A DNA stretch of 64,000 nucleotides from positions 3,547,501 through 3,611,500 of the forward strand of contig NZ_CP090066.1 of NCBI RefSeq assembly GCF_021391535.1, written 5' to 3'. The DNA comes from Aurantimonas sp. HBX-1 (GTDB lineage: Bacteria > Pseudomonadota > Alphaproteobacteria > Rhizobiales > Rhizobiaceae). Below are positions 42,898 through 52,178 of this stretch, piece by piece. Within the stretch, counting starts at the first letter, position 1, and the number at the start of each line of letters is the position of its first letter. Below the pieces are notes generated by a model. It worked only from the letters and a program-made list of their open reading frames with translations. It ran no database searches and was not told where the DNA came from. The translations under genes were made by a program, and so were the position numbers.

Positions 42898-44799
42898 ATG
42901 ACCAGCCGCTACCACGAGACCTATGCCGCCTGGCGCCGCGACCCGGAAGGCTTCTGGCTCGCCGCCGCGGAGGATCTCGTCTGGACGAAGAAGCCGACCG
43001 TCGCCTTCGACCCCGCCGCCGGCGTTTACGGGCGCTGGTTCCCGGACGGCGAAGGCAATACCTGCTTCAACGCCCTCGACCGGCACGTCGAGGCGGGGCG
43101 CGGCGACGCCATCGCGGTGATCCACGATTCCGCCATCACCGGGCGGCAGCGGCACATCAGCTATCGCGACCTCCTGCGCGAGGTGCAGGCGCTCGCCGGC
43201 TCGCTCGGCGAACTCGGCGTCGGCAAGGGCGACCGGGTGATCATCTACATGCCGATGGTGCCTGAGGCGATCGTCAGCATGCTCGCCTGCGCGCGGATCG
43301 GGGCGATCCATTCGGTGGTGTTCGGCGGCTTTGCCGCGCCGGAACTGGCGGCCCGGATCGACGACGCGGCGCCGAAGGTGATCCTGTCGGCTTCCTGCGG
43401 CCTCGAGCCGACCCGCAAGGTCGAATACAAGCCGCTGCTCGACCGGGCGATCGGGATTGCCGCGCACAAGGTGTCGGCGACGATCATCCTGCAGCGGCCG
43501 GAGCTCGAATGCAGCATGGTGGCAGGGCGCGACCACGACTGGGCGGAACTGCGCGAGGCGGGGCTCGCGGCGCTCGACGCCGGCCGCGCCGCGACCTGCG
43601 TGGCGGTCAAGGCGACCGACCCGCTCTACGTCCTCTACACTTCCGGTACCACCGGCAAGCCGAAGGGCGTGGTGCGGGACCACGGCGGCACCATGGTCTC
43701 GCTGTTCTGGTCGATGCAGGCGATCTTCGACACTGACCGGGGCGAGACCTTCTTCTGCGCCTCCGACGTCGGCTGGGTGGTCGGCCATTGCTACATCGTC
43801 TACGGGCCGCTGCTGCGCGGGGCGACGAGCATCCTCTACGAGGGCAAGCCGGTCGGCACCCCGGATGCCGGCGCCTTCTGGCGCGTGATTTCCGAGCATG
43901 GCGCCAAGGCGCTGTTCACCGCCCCCACGGCGATCCGCGGCATCCGCAAGGAGGATCCGGAGGGCGAACTGCCGGCCCATTACGACCTGTCGAAATTCGA
44001 GGCGCTGTTTCTCGCCGGCGAGCGCGCCGATCCGGAGACGCTGATCTGGGCGGAAAACGCGCTCGACCGACCGGTGATCGACCATTGGTGGCAGACCGAA
44101 TCCGGCTGGCCGATCGCCGCCAACCCGAAGGGGCTCGGCCTGCTGCCGGTCAAGCGCGGCAGCCCGGGCGTTGCCATGCCGGGCTTCGACATCCGGGTGC
44201 TCGACGCATCCGGCAACGAGGTCGCCGCCAACGAGATGGGCGCCATCGTGCTGAAGCTGCCGCTGCCGCCCGGCGCCCTGCCCAGCCTGTGGAACGCCGA
44301 CGACCGGTTCCGGGAGAGCTATCTCGCGGCGTTCCCCGGCTATTATTCGACGTCCGACGCCGGCTTCATCGATGAGGAGGGCTATGTCTACGTCATGGGC
44401 CGTACCGACGACGTCATCAACGTCGCCGGGCACCGCCTCTCCACCGGCGAGATGGAGGAGGCGGTGGGCGGCCATCCGGCGGTGGCCGAATGCGCCGTCA
44501 TCGGCATGCGCGACGAGCTGAAGGGCGAACTGCCCTGTGGCTTCGTCGTCCTGAAGAACGCCAACCGCCAGGACCGCGCGGAGATCGAGCGCGAGCTCGT
44601 CGCCCTGGTGCGCGACCGGATCGGGCCGGTGGCGGCCTTCAAGCGGGTCATCGTGGTGGATCGGCTGCCGAAGACCCGCTCGGGCAAGATCCTGCGGCGC
44701 ACGATGAAGGCGATCGTCGACCGCGACGAATTCGACATGCCGGCGACGATCGAGGATCCGGGCGCGATCGACGACGTGAAGCGGGCGGTCGAGAGCTGA
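42898..44799 (+). CDS. prpE: Propionate--CoA ligase (PrpE/AcsA family)
   Basis: Activates propionate (or a similar short acid) to its CoA thioester through an acyl-adenylate. The 633-residue protein shows the AMP-binding motif YVLYTSGTTGKPKGVVRDHGG, ASDVGWVVGHCYIVYGPLL, DHWWQTESGWPIA and the C-terminal catalytic Lys in KTRSGKILRRTMK. The VVRD form after the P-loop and the Ser-rich pocket line fit PrpE rather than acetyl-CoA synthetase. A strong GGGGAGGAACC precedes the ATG. No other propionate genes are nearby. Confidence 0.88.
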   Translation: MTSRYHETYAAWRRDPEGFWLAAAEDLVWTKKPTVAFDPAAGVYGRWFPDGEGNTCFNALDRHVEAGRGDAIAVIHDSAITGRQRHISYRDLLREVQALAGSLGELGVGKGDRVIIYMPMVPEAIVSMLACARIGAIHSVVFGGFAAPELAARIDDAAPKVILSASCGLEPTRKVEYKPLLDRAIGIAAHKVSATIILQRPELECSMVAGRDHDWAELREAGLAALDAGRAATCVAVKATDPLYVLYTSGTTGKPKGVVRDHGGTMVSLFWSMQAIFDTDRGETFFCASDVGWVVGHCYIVYGPLLRGATSILYEGKPVGTPDAGAFWRVISEHGAKALFTAPTAIRGIRKEDPEGELPAHYDLSKFEALFLAGERADPETLIWAENALDRPVIDHWWQTESGWPIAANPKGLGLLPVKRGSPGVAMPGFDIRVLDASGNEVAANEMGAIVLKLPLPPGALPSLWNADDRFRESYLAAFPGYYSTSDAGFIDEEGYVYVMGRTDDVINVAGHRLSTGEMEEAVGGHPAVAECAVIGMRDELKGELPCGFVVLKNANRQDRAEIERELVALVRDRIGPVAAFKRVIVVDRLPKTRSGKILRRTMKAIVDRDEFDMPATIEDPGAIDDVKRAVES

Positions 44800-44802
44800 C
44801 CG

Positions 44803-45369
44803 CTAGCCAGACGGAATACGCCCGGCGACGCGGATCGCGCCGTCCGGGCCGAGCGCCACCAGCACGATCTCTCCCGACGCCGGGAAGATGCCGGTGAGCG
44901 CGGTGATGTTCACCTGGTGCGTGACCATCACCGCCTTCCGCCCGGCCGCGTCGAGCGCTGCCAGCCGCGATTTCAGCGCGTCCGTCCGGTCGGCGGCCGC
45001 CCGGCGCTCCTGGAAGAACGAGTCGAGCGCCGGCTCGGCCGTCACCGGGCCGACCGCGAGCAGTTCGGCCGTCTCGCGGGCCCGGCACCAGCGGCTGGTG
45101 AGCACGGCATCGACGGCGACGCCGTTGTCGCGGATGCGCCCGCCGATCTGGCGGGCCTGCGCGCGCCCTTCGTCCGAGAGATTGCGCTGGGTGGCGCAGT
45201 CCCCGAGCACGAATTCCGCCGGGTCCCCGGTCCCGGGGGCCAGCGCATGGCGCATCAGGATGTGCGCGCCCGGCGCCTTCGCCGCGGGCCAGGCGTCCTG
45301 CGCCGACGCCGGCAACGCCGCGAGCATGGCCAAGGCGCAGAACGCGAAGCGGAGGAGAATGATCGGCAT
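44803..45369 (-). CDS. Exported histidine phosphatase family protein (SixA/phosphoglycerate mutase fold)
   Basis: The 188-residue protein has a signal peptide (LLRFAFCALAMLAALPASA). It then has the catalytic motif ILMRHALAPGTGDP, where the phospho-acceptor His follows Arg, and the later AVMVTHQVNITALTG with the second His. RWCRARETAELL supplies another conserved Arg. Export means it acts in the periplasm, so a role in phosphotransfer signalling like cytoplasmic SixA is unlikely; phosphoester hydrolysis is the safer statement. The ATG at 45369 follows GGAGACG. It ends three bases from the convergent prpE stop. Confidence 0.85.
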   Translation of the reverse strand: MPIILLRFAFCALAMLAALPASAQDAWPAAKAPGAHILMRHALAPGTGDPAEFVLGDCATQRNLSDEGRAQARQIGGRIRDNGVAVDAVLTSRWCRARETAELLAVGPVTAEPALDSFFQERRAAADRTDALKSRLAALDAAGRKAVMVTHQVNITALTGIFPASGEIVLVALGPDGAIRVAGRIPSG

Positions 45370-45569
45370 GCAGCGTCTCCGGATGGCTCTCCACTCCAAC
45401 TGGACCACGCGCGCCATCCCGCCAGCCCGCCGCCCCCGACCAGATCGCCGCGCGACACTCCGGCGCAGCCTGCGGGCGGCGCAACGCCCGCGGCGGGCCG
45501 AGGCCTGTTTCGCTCCCCGCCGTTTCCGGCTAGAAGCCGCCGGCACGCCATAAGCAGGGCAGACTTTCC

Positions 45570-46466
45570 ATGACCCAAGCCTCCACCGACAACGGCGAGA
45601 CCCGCGCCCGGGTACTCGCCGAGGCCCTGCCCTTCATGCAGGCCTACGAGAACAAGACCGTGGTCGTGAAATATGGCGGCCACGCCATGGGCGATCCCGA
45701 GCTCGGCAAGGCCTTCGCCCGCGACATCGCGCTGCTCAAGCAGTCCGGCATCAACCCGATCGTGGTGCATGGCGGCGGCCCGCAGATCGGCCGCATGCTC
45801 ACCCAGCTCGGCATCGAATCGCGCTTCGAGGGCGGCCTGCGCGTCACCGACGAGGAGACGGTGAAGATCGTCGAGATGGTCCTCGCCGGCTCGATCAACA
45901 AGGAGATCGTCGCGCTGATCAACGCCGAGGGCGAGTGGGCGATCGGGCTCTGCGGCAAGGACGGCAACATGGTCTTCGCCGAGAAGGCGCGGAAGACCGT
46001 GGTCGACCCCGATTCCAACATCGAGCGGGTGATCGATCTCGGCTTCGTCGGCGAGCCCGTCGAGGTCGACCGGACGCTTCTCGACCTCCTGGCGCGCTCC
46101 GAGATGATCCCGGTGATCGCGCCCGTCGCGCCCGGCCGCGACGGCGCCACCTACAACATCAACGCCGACACGTTTGCCGGCGCCATCGCCGGCGCGCTGC
46201 AGGCCTCGCGGCTCTTGTTCCTCACCGACGTGCCGGGCGTCCTCGACCGCAACGGCCAGCTGATCAAGGAACTGTCGGTCGCCGAGGCGCGCAGCCTGAT
46301 CCGCGAAGGCACGATCTCCGGCGGCATGATCCCCAAGGTCGAGACCTGCATCGAGGCGATCGACCGCGGCGTCGACGGGGTGGTCATCCTCAACGGCAAG
46401 ACCCGCCACGCGGTGCTGCTGGAACTGCTGACCGAGCACGGGGCCGGCACGCTGATCGTCCGCTGA
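45570..46466 (+). CDS. argB: Acetylglutamate kinase ArgB
   Basis: Phosphorylates N-acetylglutamate, the second step of arginine synthesis. The 298-residue amino-acid kinase has VVVKYGGHAMGD with the Lys-Gly-Gly loop, NPIVVHGGGPQIGRML, the substrate-binding Arg in ESRFEGGLRVTD, YNINADTFAGAIAGAL and SGGMIPKVETCIEAI. Length and motifs are typical of bacterial ArgB. It stands alone, as is usual in this order. Its stop is part of a small palindrome shared with the convergent EamA gene. Confidence 0.96.
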   Translation: MTQASTDNGETRARVLAEALPFMQAYENKTVVVKYGGHAMGDPELGKAFARDIALLKQSGINPIVVHGGGPQIGRMLTQLGIESRFEGGLRVTDEETVKIVEMVLAGSINKEIVALINAEGEWAIGLCGKDGNMVFAEKARKTVVDPDSNIERVIDLGFVGEPVEVDRTLLDLLARSEMIPVIAPVAPGRDGATYNINADTFAGAIAGALQASRLLFLTDVPGVLDRNGQLIKELSVAEARSLIREGTISGGMIPKVETCIEAIDRGVDGVVILNGKTRHAVLLELLTEHGAGTLIVR

Positions 46467-46474
46467 CCGTCAGC
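46462..46474. terminator. Palindrome across the argB and EamA stops
   Basis: GCTGACCGTCAGC is a perfect 13-base dyad containing the argB TGA and the reverse-strand TGA of the convergent gene. It is one of several such arrangements in the window. Terminator activity is uncertain. Confidence 0.35.
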
Positions 46475-47372
46475 TCGCCGCGCCGAGCAGGGTGATGAGC
46501 GAGGCGGCGATGACCAGACAGCCGACGAGCTCGAGCCGGGCGATCTTCTCGCGGAACCAGAACACCGACGAGGCGAAGGTGAAGACCAGCTCGATCTGGC
46601 CGAGCGCCCTGACATACGCGACCTTCTCCAGCGTCATCGCGGTGAACCAGCCGGCCGAGCCGGTGACGCCGACGAGCCCGACCAGCAGCGCCGGCCGCCA
46701 CGCGCGTGCGACGGCGGCGAGTTCCAGGGGATCGCGCAGCAGCATCCAGGCGAGCATCACCAGCGTCTGGATGCCGGTGGCGAAGACCAGGGTCGTCGCC
46801 GCCCTTATCAGCACCCCGCCGTCGTCCAGCGACAGCGACGCGCCGCGGAAACAGACGGCAGAGACGCCGAATAGCGCCCCCGACAGGATGCCGATCCCGG
46901 CCTCGCGCGAGAACAGCGCCTTGCCGATCTTCACGTCGCCGCGCCCCGCCACCGAGATCAGCGCCACGCCGAAGGCACCGGCAAGGATCGCCGCGAAGGC
47001 GAGCCACGTCACAGTCTCCCCGAGCAGGATCAGGCCGAAGATCGCCGCCTGCACCGGCTCGGTCTTGGAATAGGCGGTGCCGACCATGAAGTTGCGGAAG
47101 GCGAAGAGATAGACGAGCAGGAAGGTGGCGAGCACCTGCGCCACGCCGCCGACCGTGACGGCCAGGAGGAAGGCGGGGTTCGGCGCCGGCATGGCGAGGC
47201 CGCCGATACGATGCAGCGCCAGCAGATACAGGACGGCGAAGGGAAAGCCGAAGCCGAAGCGGGCGAAGGTGGCGCCCGTCGAGCCCATCCGTCCCTTCAG
47301 CTGCCGCTGCAGGCTGGAGCGCAGGTTTTGCAGGAAGGCGGCGGCGATGGTAATGGGGATCCAGAGCGGCAC
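46470..47372 (-). CDS. EamA/DMT-family membrane transporter
   Basis: The 300-residue protein is predicted to have ten membrane helices in two EamA repeats (GVAQVLATFLLVYLFAFRNF, TEPVQAAIFGLILLGETVTW, EKVAYVRALGQIELVFTFAS, FREKIARLELVGCLVI). The repeated E-P/Q motif near the fourth helix of each half is typical of drug/metabolite transporters. The start is a GTG at 47372. The substrate is unknown. It is convergent with argB and divergent from the HAD nucleotidase gene. Confidence 0.86.
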   Translation of the reverse strand: MPLWIPITIAAAFLQNLRSSLQRQLKGRMGSTGATFARFGFGFPFAVLYLLALHRIGGLAMPAPNPAFLLAVTVGGVAQVLATFLLVYLFAFRNFMVGTAYSKTEPVQAAIFGLILLGETVTWLAFAAILAGAFGVALISVAGRGDVKIGKALFSREAGIGILSGALFGVSAVCFRGASLSLDDGGVLIRAATTLVFATGIQTLVMLAWMLLRDPLELAAVARAWRPALLVGLVGVTGSAGWFTAMTLEKVAYVRALGQIELVFTFASSVFWFREKIARLELVGCLVIAASLITLLGAAS

Positions 47373-47460
47373 GGCGGACCTGTCAGGTTGGGCTCATACA
47401 CCCGCTCCACCATTCGGCGACGCTTGGCAAGGCCGCCTTAGCTTCTCACCCCCGGATCAC

Positions 47461-48180
47461 ATGACCGAACAGACAACCATCCGCCAGACGGCCGAGGCGA
47501 CGCCTCAGGATTTCGCCCATGTGCGCGACTGGGTGTTCGACCTCGACAACACGCTCTATCCGCGCCACTCGAACCTGTTCTCGCAGATCGACCTGCGGAT
47601 GACCGAGTTCGTTGCCGAGTTCCTGTCGCTGCCGCCGGAAGAGGCCCGCATCGTCCAGAAGGATTTCTACCGCCGCTACGGCACCACGCTGCGCGGCCTG
47701 ATGCAGGAGCACGACGTCGATCCGGACGCGTTCCTGCAATATGTCCACGACATCGACTATTCCTGGATCGACCCCGATCCCAGCCTCGGCGACGAGATCA
47801 AGGCGCTGCCCGGCCGCAAGTTCATCTTCACCAACGGCGACCGCGGCCATGCCGAGCGGGCGGCGCGCCAGCTCGGCATTCTCGACCATTTCGAGGATAT
47901 CTTCGATCTGGTCGCGGCCGGTCTCGTGCCGAAGCCGGCGAGCGAGACCTACGACAAGTTCATGGGGCTGCACCGGGTCGAGGCGTCCCGCGCGGCGATG
48001 TTCGAGGATCTGGCACGCAACCTCGTGGTCCCGAAGGCGCTCGGCATGCAGACCGTGCTGATCGTGCCGCACAATCTCGAAGAGACCTTCGGCGAGATCT
48101 GGGAGCACGAGGGCCGCGAGGGCGAGCACATCGACTACGTCACCGACGATCTGAAGACGTTCCTGCGCTCGATCCGCTGA
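47461..48180 (+). CDS. Pyrimidine 5'-nucleotidase-type HAD hydrolase
   Basis: The 239-residue HAD enzyme has motif I VFDLDNTLYP with the nucleophile and acid Asp, motif II FIFTNGDRGHAERAARQLG, the conserved Lys in PKPASETYDKF and motif IV AAMFEDLARNLVVPKALG. It matches the SDT1-like pyrimidine 5'-nucleotidase subgroup that is often found near dapD/argB in rhizobia. The ATG at 47461 is chosen because the frame to 47125 runs through the divergent transporter gene. The stop is embedded in a 14-bp palindrome. Confidence 0.9.
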   Translation: MTEQTTIRQTAEATPQDFAHVRDWVFDLDNTLYPRHSNLFSQIDLRMTEFVAEFLSLPPEEARIVQKDFYRRYGTTLRGLMQEHDVDPDAFLQYVHDIDYSWIDPDPSLGDEIKALPGRKFIFTNGDRGHAERAARQLGILDHFEDIFDLVAAGLVPKPASETYDKFMGLHRVEASRAAMFEDLARNLVVPKALGMQTVLIVPHNLEETFGEIWEHEGREGEHIDYVTDDLKTFLRSIR

Positions 48181-48187
48181 TCAGCGG
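48174..48187. terminator. Palindrome at the HAD hydrolase stop codon
   Basis: CCGCTGATCAGCGG is a perfect 14-bp palindrome containing the TGA stop. It lies 38 bases before the convergent stop of the small hypothetical gene. Confidence 0.35.
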
Positions 48188-48224
48188 CTGACGCCAACGG
48201 CGGACCGTTCCGCCGCCAGCCGTG

Positions 48225-48539
48225 TCACTCACCGAGCAGCGAGCGATCGCGCCGGGCGAGCCCCTTGTCCGCCTCGTCCGTGGCGCTGCGATGGTCCGGC
48301 TCGACGGAGCGGTCGCCGGCGTCGCCGCCATTCTGTTCGAGGATCGATGCCATCTGCTCCTGGCCATTCGGCGCAAGGCCGGCCTTTGCGCGTTCGCGGT
48401 CGCGGCGGCTCTGCGTGTCGCTGTCGCTACGACCGGCAGTCTCACGGGTCTCATCCGGGGCGATGTGTTCCGGCGTGTCCTTGTCCTGCTGACTGCGGAT
48501 CAGTGTCGAGTCGGAAGGCTGGTCTGCTTGGCCTGACAT
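48225..48539 (-). CDS. Small hydrophilic hypothetical protein
   Basis: The 104-residue protein starts MSGQADQPSDSTLIRSQQD and is rich in Asp, Glu, Arg, Gln and Ser. It has no cysteine, membrane segment or known motif and is probably disordered. The ATG at 48539 has GGAGCAGACC upstream, which is the best evidence that it is translated; an ATG at 48572 would add 11 residues. It lies between the HAD gene (convergent) and the serine protease (same strand, upstream). I cannot assign a function. Confidence 0.6.
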   Translation of the reverse strand: MSGQADQPSDSTLIRSQQDKDTPEHIAPDETRETAGRSDSDTQSRRDRERAKAGLAPNGQEQMASILEQNGGDAGDRSVEPDHRSATDEADKGLARRDRSLLGE

Positions 48540-48657
48540 GGTCTGCTCCGTCTGCATCGGGGATTGCTTCATTGCGGAGCAACGGGTGACGGAACGAGCC
48601 GTTCCGCGAAACGGTACCGCTTGTCAGGATGCGACGTGTCGGAGGGAAGCCGGCGGC

Positions 48658-50181
48658 TCAGCCGCCGACGCAGATGACCGGGAAGATCGAGTCCTTCACC
48701 TCGGCCGTGGCGTCCGGCACGCTGGCGAGCGGCTCTGCCGGGTCGGCCTCTTCGTAGTCGATGCCGTTGGCCTCGAGGAAGGCCGTGGCGGCGCCCGGAC
48801 GGATGGCGAAGTTGATCGACTGCGGGATGTCGCCGGTGGCGTCGGCCACCGCGACGGCGTTCAGCTTGGCGGTCACGACGCCGACGACGCGGCCGGCGAG
48901 GTCGACAAGCGGGCCACCGGAATTGCCCGGCTGGACCGGGGCCGAGATCTGCAGATAGCGCTCGTCGTTCATCAGGCCGAGCAGCGAGGAAACGTTGCCG
49001 CGGGTGACGTTGAGGGAATCGGCGAGGATCGAGCGAAGCGGGAAGCCGAGGGCGAGGATGTCCTCGCCGAGACGCGGCTTCTCGACCGAGATCTCCAGCG
49101 GCTCACCGATGGCCCGGTCGACCTTGATCAGCGCGAGATCGTTCGTCGGATCGATGATCGTCCGCGACACGACATCGCTCTGGCCGACGAGGACCTTCGT
49201 GCAGGCGTTGACGACATGAGCGTTGGTCAGGAGCCAGCCGTCGCGCGACACGACGAAGCCCGATCCCGCCATGTCGAAGGCCGGGGCTTCCTGCGGCACT
49301 GCCTCGCCCGGCACCTCGAAGAGGTTCGGCTGGGTGGGGTCGATGGAAGCCATCGCGTACTGCGCGTCGGCGGCCCCACCAATGCCCTGCTCGCGCTTGC
49401 GCGCCAGCAGCGAGGAGAAGGCATTCGGCTGGTTGGCGGCCACCATCGGCGCCTGCGGCTCTGCGGCGAAAGGATCGAACAGGTTGGCGGCAACGACGAC
49501 ATAGGGCGCGATACGGCTGGCCTCGTCAGCCTCGTACGAGACCGCGAAGCCCCTGAGGTCGCCGCCGCGGCCGGCAAAGCGCATGTAGTAGCTGCGACCG
49601 GCATCGCTGCCGCGAACGACGAACCACTCGCCGCCGAAGGTGGCGTCGGCGACGGTACGGTCGTCGGTGGGCTCGCTCAGCACTTCGAAGAGGCCGTTCA
49701 GCGTCTGGCCGGTGTCGGCGATGCGGATCGTCTCGATCTCGATGGACTCGTCGGCGGAGCGCCAGACATTGCCGACCTCGGTCTCGCCGCGATCCTCGGC
49801 CAGCGCCAGGGGCAGCAGGAGCCGCGCGCCGGTCGTGCCGTCATCGACGAGCGTGGCGCCGAGGCGCGCCTGCGCTTCGTCGGAGAGGGTGACCAGCAGC
49901 TTCAGCATCGGCTCGTCGATGATGCCGGAAGCGACCATGCCGTGGCGTGCCTGGAAGTCGCGGATGGCACGCAGCGACGACGCGCCGATCTCGCCATCGA
50001 AGGCGCCGGCGTAGTCGCCCGTCCAGGCAAGCCGCGTCTGCAGGCCCTTGCGGAACGCGGCGTCGGTCTGCTGGTTGTAAGCGGAGATCAGTTCGAAGGA
50101 CTGTGCGCCGGCCACATGCGCGACCACCGGCGTCGTCGCCAGTGCCATCGCTGCAATAAGAACCCGGGCCCGGCGCCACAT
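48658..50181 (-). CDS. Exported trypsin-like serine protease with peptidoglycan-binding-like domain
   Basis: The 507-residue protein has a signal peptide (VLIAAMALATTPVVAHVAGA). A region at ~35-95 resembles PG_binding_1 (GAFDGEIGASSLRAIRDFQARHG). A middle domain of unknown type follows (~100-250), then a trypsin-like protease domain. The catalytic triad can be read as His322 (LLTNAHVV), Asp348 (NDLALIKVD) and Ser421 (PGNSGGPLVD). The last ~40 residues lack a PDZ domain, so it is not a DegP. It likely works in the periplasm, perhaps bound to the cell wall. Upstream, 162 bases separate it from rmuC. Confidence 0.88.
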   Translation of the reverse strand: MWRRARVLIAAMALATTPVVAHVAGAQSFELISAYNQQTDAAFRKGLQTRLAWTGDYAGAFDGEIGASSLRAIRDFQARHGMVASGIIDEPMLKLLVTLSDEAQARLGATLVDDGTTGARLLLPLALAEDRGETEVGNVWRSADESIEIETIRIADTGQTLNGLFEVLSEPTDDRTVADATFGGEWFVVRGSDAGRSYYMRFAGRGGDLRGFAVSYEADEASRIAPYVVVAANLFDPFAAEPQAPMVAANQPNAFSSLLARKREQGIGGAADAQYAMASIDPTQPNLFEVPGEAVPQEAPAFDMAGSGFVVSRDGWLLTNAHVVNACTKVLVGQSDVVSRTIIDPTNDLALIKVDRAIGEPLEISVEKPRLGEDILALGFPLRSILADSLNVTRGNVSSLLGLMNDERYLQISAPVQPGNSGGPLVDLAGRVVGVVTAKLNAVAVADATGDIPQSINFAIRPGAATAFLEANGIDYEEADPAEPLASVPDATAEVKDSIFPVICVGG

Positions 50182-50343
50182 GTCATCCCCCTTTGACCAA
50201 ACGGTGACAGCCCAAGTAACGCGGCTCTTTCCGTTTGGTTGCGACGAGGATTTACTTTTTCTTAAGACGGTTGCGTATGCAATTTTCCGTGTGCCGATGC
50301 GCTCACGCGAAGTTGAATGCGGGCGAGTGCTTCGCCGCGACTC

Positions 50344-51516
50344 TCAAAGGGTGGCGCTCCGGTGCGGCAGGGGCTCGAGGCCGCCCTCATCGCCCAGTCC
50401 GACGGCCTCGATCCGCTCGCCGCGCCGCATCAGCTTGTCGGTCGAGACGAGGATCTGGTCGATGTCGCGGCCGGCCTGGCCGAAATGCCCCTTCAGCGCC
50501 GTCACGCGGGCGTCGAGACGGGCGAGGTCTTCGGCGAGCAGCCGCACTTCCTGCTGGATGCGGCCGGCCTCGGCCCGCATGCGCGAGTCCTTGAGGATCG
50601 CCTGGACGACCTGGATCGACAGGAGCAGCAGCGACGGCGAGACGATCACCACCCGGGCGCGGTGCGCCTTCTGCACCACGTCCTCGAAATGCTCGTGGAG
50701 GTCGGCGAACACCGCCTCGGACGGCACGAACAGGAAGGCGGTGTCCTGGGTCTCGCCGGGGATCAGGTATTTCTCGGCGATCGCCTTCACATGCACGTCC
50801 ATGTCGCGCCGCATCCGGCTTGCGGCGAAGGCCCGCGCATCGTCGGTGGCCGCCTCGCGCAGCGCCGAGAAAGCCTCCAGCGGAAACTTCGCGTCGATGG
50901 CGAGGCCGGGCGCGCCGTTCGGCATGCGGATCAGGCAGTCGACCCGCTTGCCGTTGGAGAGCGTCGCCTGGAAGGAATAGGCCGCGCTCGGCAGCGCGTC
51001 GGCAACGATCGCCTGCATGCGCCCCTCGCCGAAGGCGCCGCGCGACTGCTTGTTGGCGAGGATATCCTGCAGCCGCACCACCTCGCCGGCAAGCCCCCTG
51101 ATCTCCCCCTGCGCCCGGTCGATGACCGCCAGCCGCTCGGCGAGCGCCGAGAGCGAGGCCTTGGTGTCGTGAGTGGTCTGGAGGATCGACTGGCCGACCC
51201 GGGAGGACAGCCCGTCGAACCGCTCGGCTAGCGTGCGGGTGAGATCGGCCTGCCGCGCGCCGAAGATCTCGGCCATGGTCTGCATCCGGCCGGTGATCTC
51301 GGCCTGCGATTGCAGCACCGCGTCGAGCCGGTCGGCCGCTTCCGCCTCCCGCTCGGCCGCCTCCCCCGCCCGTCCGGCACGGCGGGCGGCGCCGCGCCAG
51401 AGGACGAAGAAGAGGAGGGCGAGAGCGGCCAAGGCGATCTCGGTCGGCAGGATCGGATGGCCGAACAGGTTGCCGAGCGGGCGGGCGATGAAGTCGGCGA
51501 AAGCGGCACTGTCCAT
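50344..51516 (-). CDS. rmuC: DNA recombination protein RmuC
   Basis: The 390-residue protein has an N-terminal membrane anchor (ILPTEIALAALALLFFVLW). A long coiled-coil, rich in Ala/Glu/Arg (about 45-170), follows, then the RmuC nuclease-like core: GAFGEGRMQAIVADALP, RVDCLIRMPNG, LAIDAKFPLEAFSAL, TAFLFVPSEAVFADLHEHF and VVIVSPSLLLLSIQVVQAI. The family limits recombination at inverted repeats. Its place beside def-fmt-truA is conserved in related genomes. Confidence 0.94.
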   Translation of the reverse strand: MDSAAFADFIARPLGNLFGHPILPTEIALAALALLFFVLWRGAARRAGRAGEAAEREAEAADRLDAVLQSQAEITGRMQTMAEIFGARQADLTRTLAERFDGLSSRVGQSILQTTHDTKASLSALAERLAVIDRAQGEIRGLAGEVVRLQDILANKQSRGAFGEGRMQAIVADALPSAAYSFQATLSNGKRVDCLIRMPNGAPGLAIDAKFPLEAFSALREAATDDARAFAASRMRRDMDVHVKAIAEKYLIPGETQDTAFLFVPSEAVFADLHEHFEDVVQKAHRARVVIVSPSLLLLSIQVVQAILKDSRMRAEAGRIQQEVRLLAEDLARLDARVTALKGHFGQAGRDIDQILVSTDKLMRRGERIEAVGLGDEGGLEPLPHRSATL

Positions 51517-51656
51517 GTCGCGACCCTAGCGGCGATTCGTAAACGAATCGGACCAAAACAGGAACATCCTGTCACGCGCGTCGAATCCCGGCCAGCGCAT
51601 CGCCGGCAGGCGCCGGCGCGATTGACCGGCCCCGCGCCAGCGATTACCTGAGCGCC

Positions 51657-52175
51657 ATGACGATCCGACCCCTCATCATCCTTCCCGATCCGGTCCTGCG
51701 CCAGGCCTCCAGGCCGGTCGAGCGCGTCGACGCAGCGCTCAAGAGCCTCGCCGACGACATGCTGGCGACGATGTACGACGCGCCCGGCATCGGCCTCGCC
51801 GCCATCCAGGTGGGCGAGCCGCTGCGGCTGCTGGTCATCGACGTCGCCAAGGAGGACGAGGAGAAGACGCCGCGCGTCTATCTCAACCCGGAGATCCTCG
51901 CCCAGTCGGACGCGGTGAACGTCTACGAGGAAGGCTGCCTGTCGATCCCGGACTACTATGCCGAGGTCGAGCGGCCGGCCGAGGTGACGGTCCGCTATCT
52001 CGGTCTCGACGGCAAGCTGCACGAGGAGAAGGCCGACGGCATCCTCGCCACCTGCCTGCAGCACGAGATCGACCATCTCAACGGCGTCCTGTTCATCGAC
52101 CACATCTCCAAGCTGAAGCGCGACATGGTGGTGAAGAAGTTCACCAAGGCGGCGGCCCGCAAGACGACGGCCTGA
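51657..52175 (+). CDS. def: Peptide deformylase
   Basis: Removes the formyl group from nascent proteins. The 172-residue metalloenzyme carries all three deformylase motifs: GIGLAAIQVG, EEGCLSIP with the Cys metal ligand, and QHEIDHLNG with the two His ligands and catalytic Glu. It ends three bases before fmt, whose product makes the formyl-Met-tRNA that this enzyme later processes, so the two are co-transcribed. Confidence 0.97.
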   Translation: MTIRPLIILPDPVLRQASRPVERVDAALKSLADDMLATMYDAPGIGLAAIQVGEPLRLLVIDVAKEDEEKTPRVYLNPEILAQSDAVNVYEEGCLSIPDYYAEVERPAEVTVRYLGLDGKLHEEKADGILATCLQHEIDHLNGVLFIDHISKLKRDMVVKKFTKAAARKTTA

Positions 52176-52178
52176 GCG

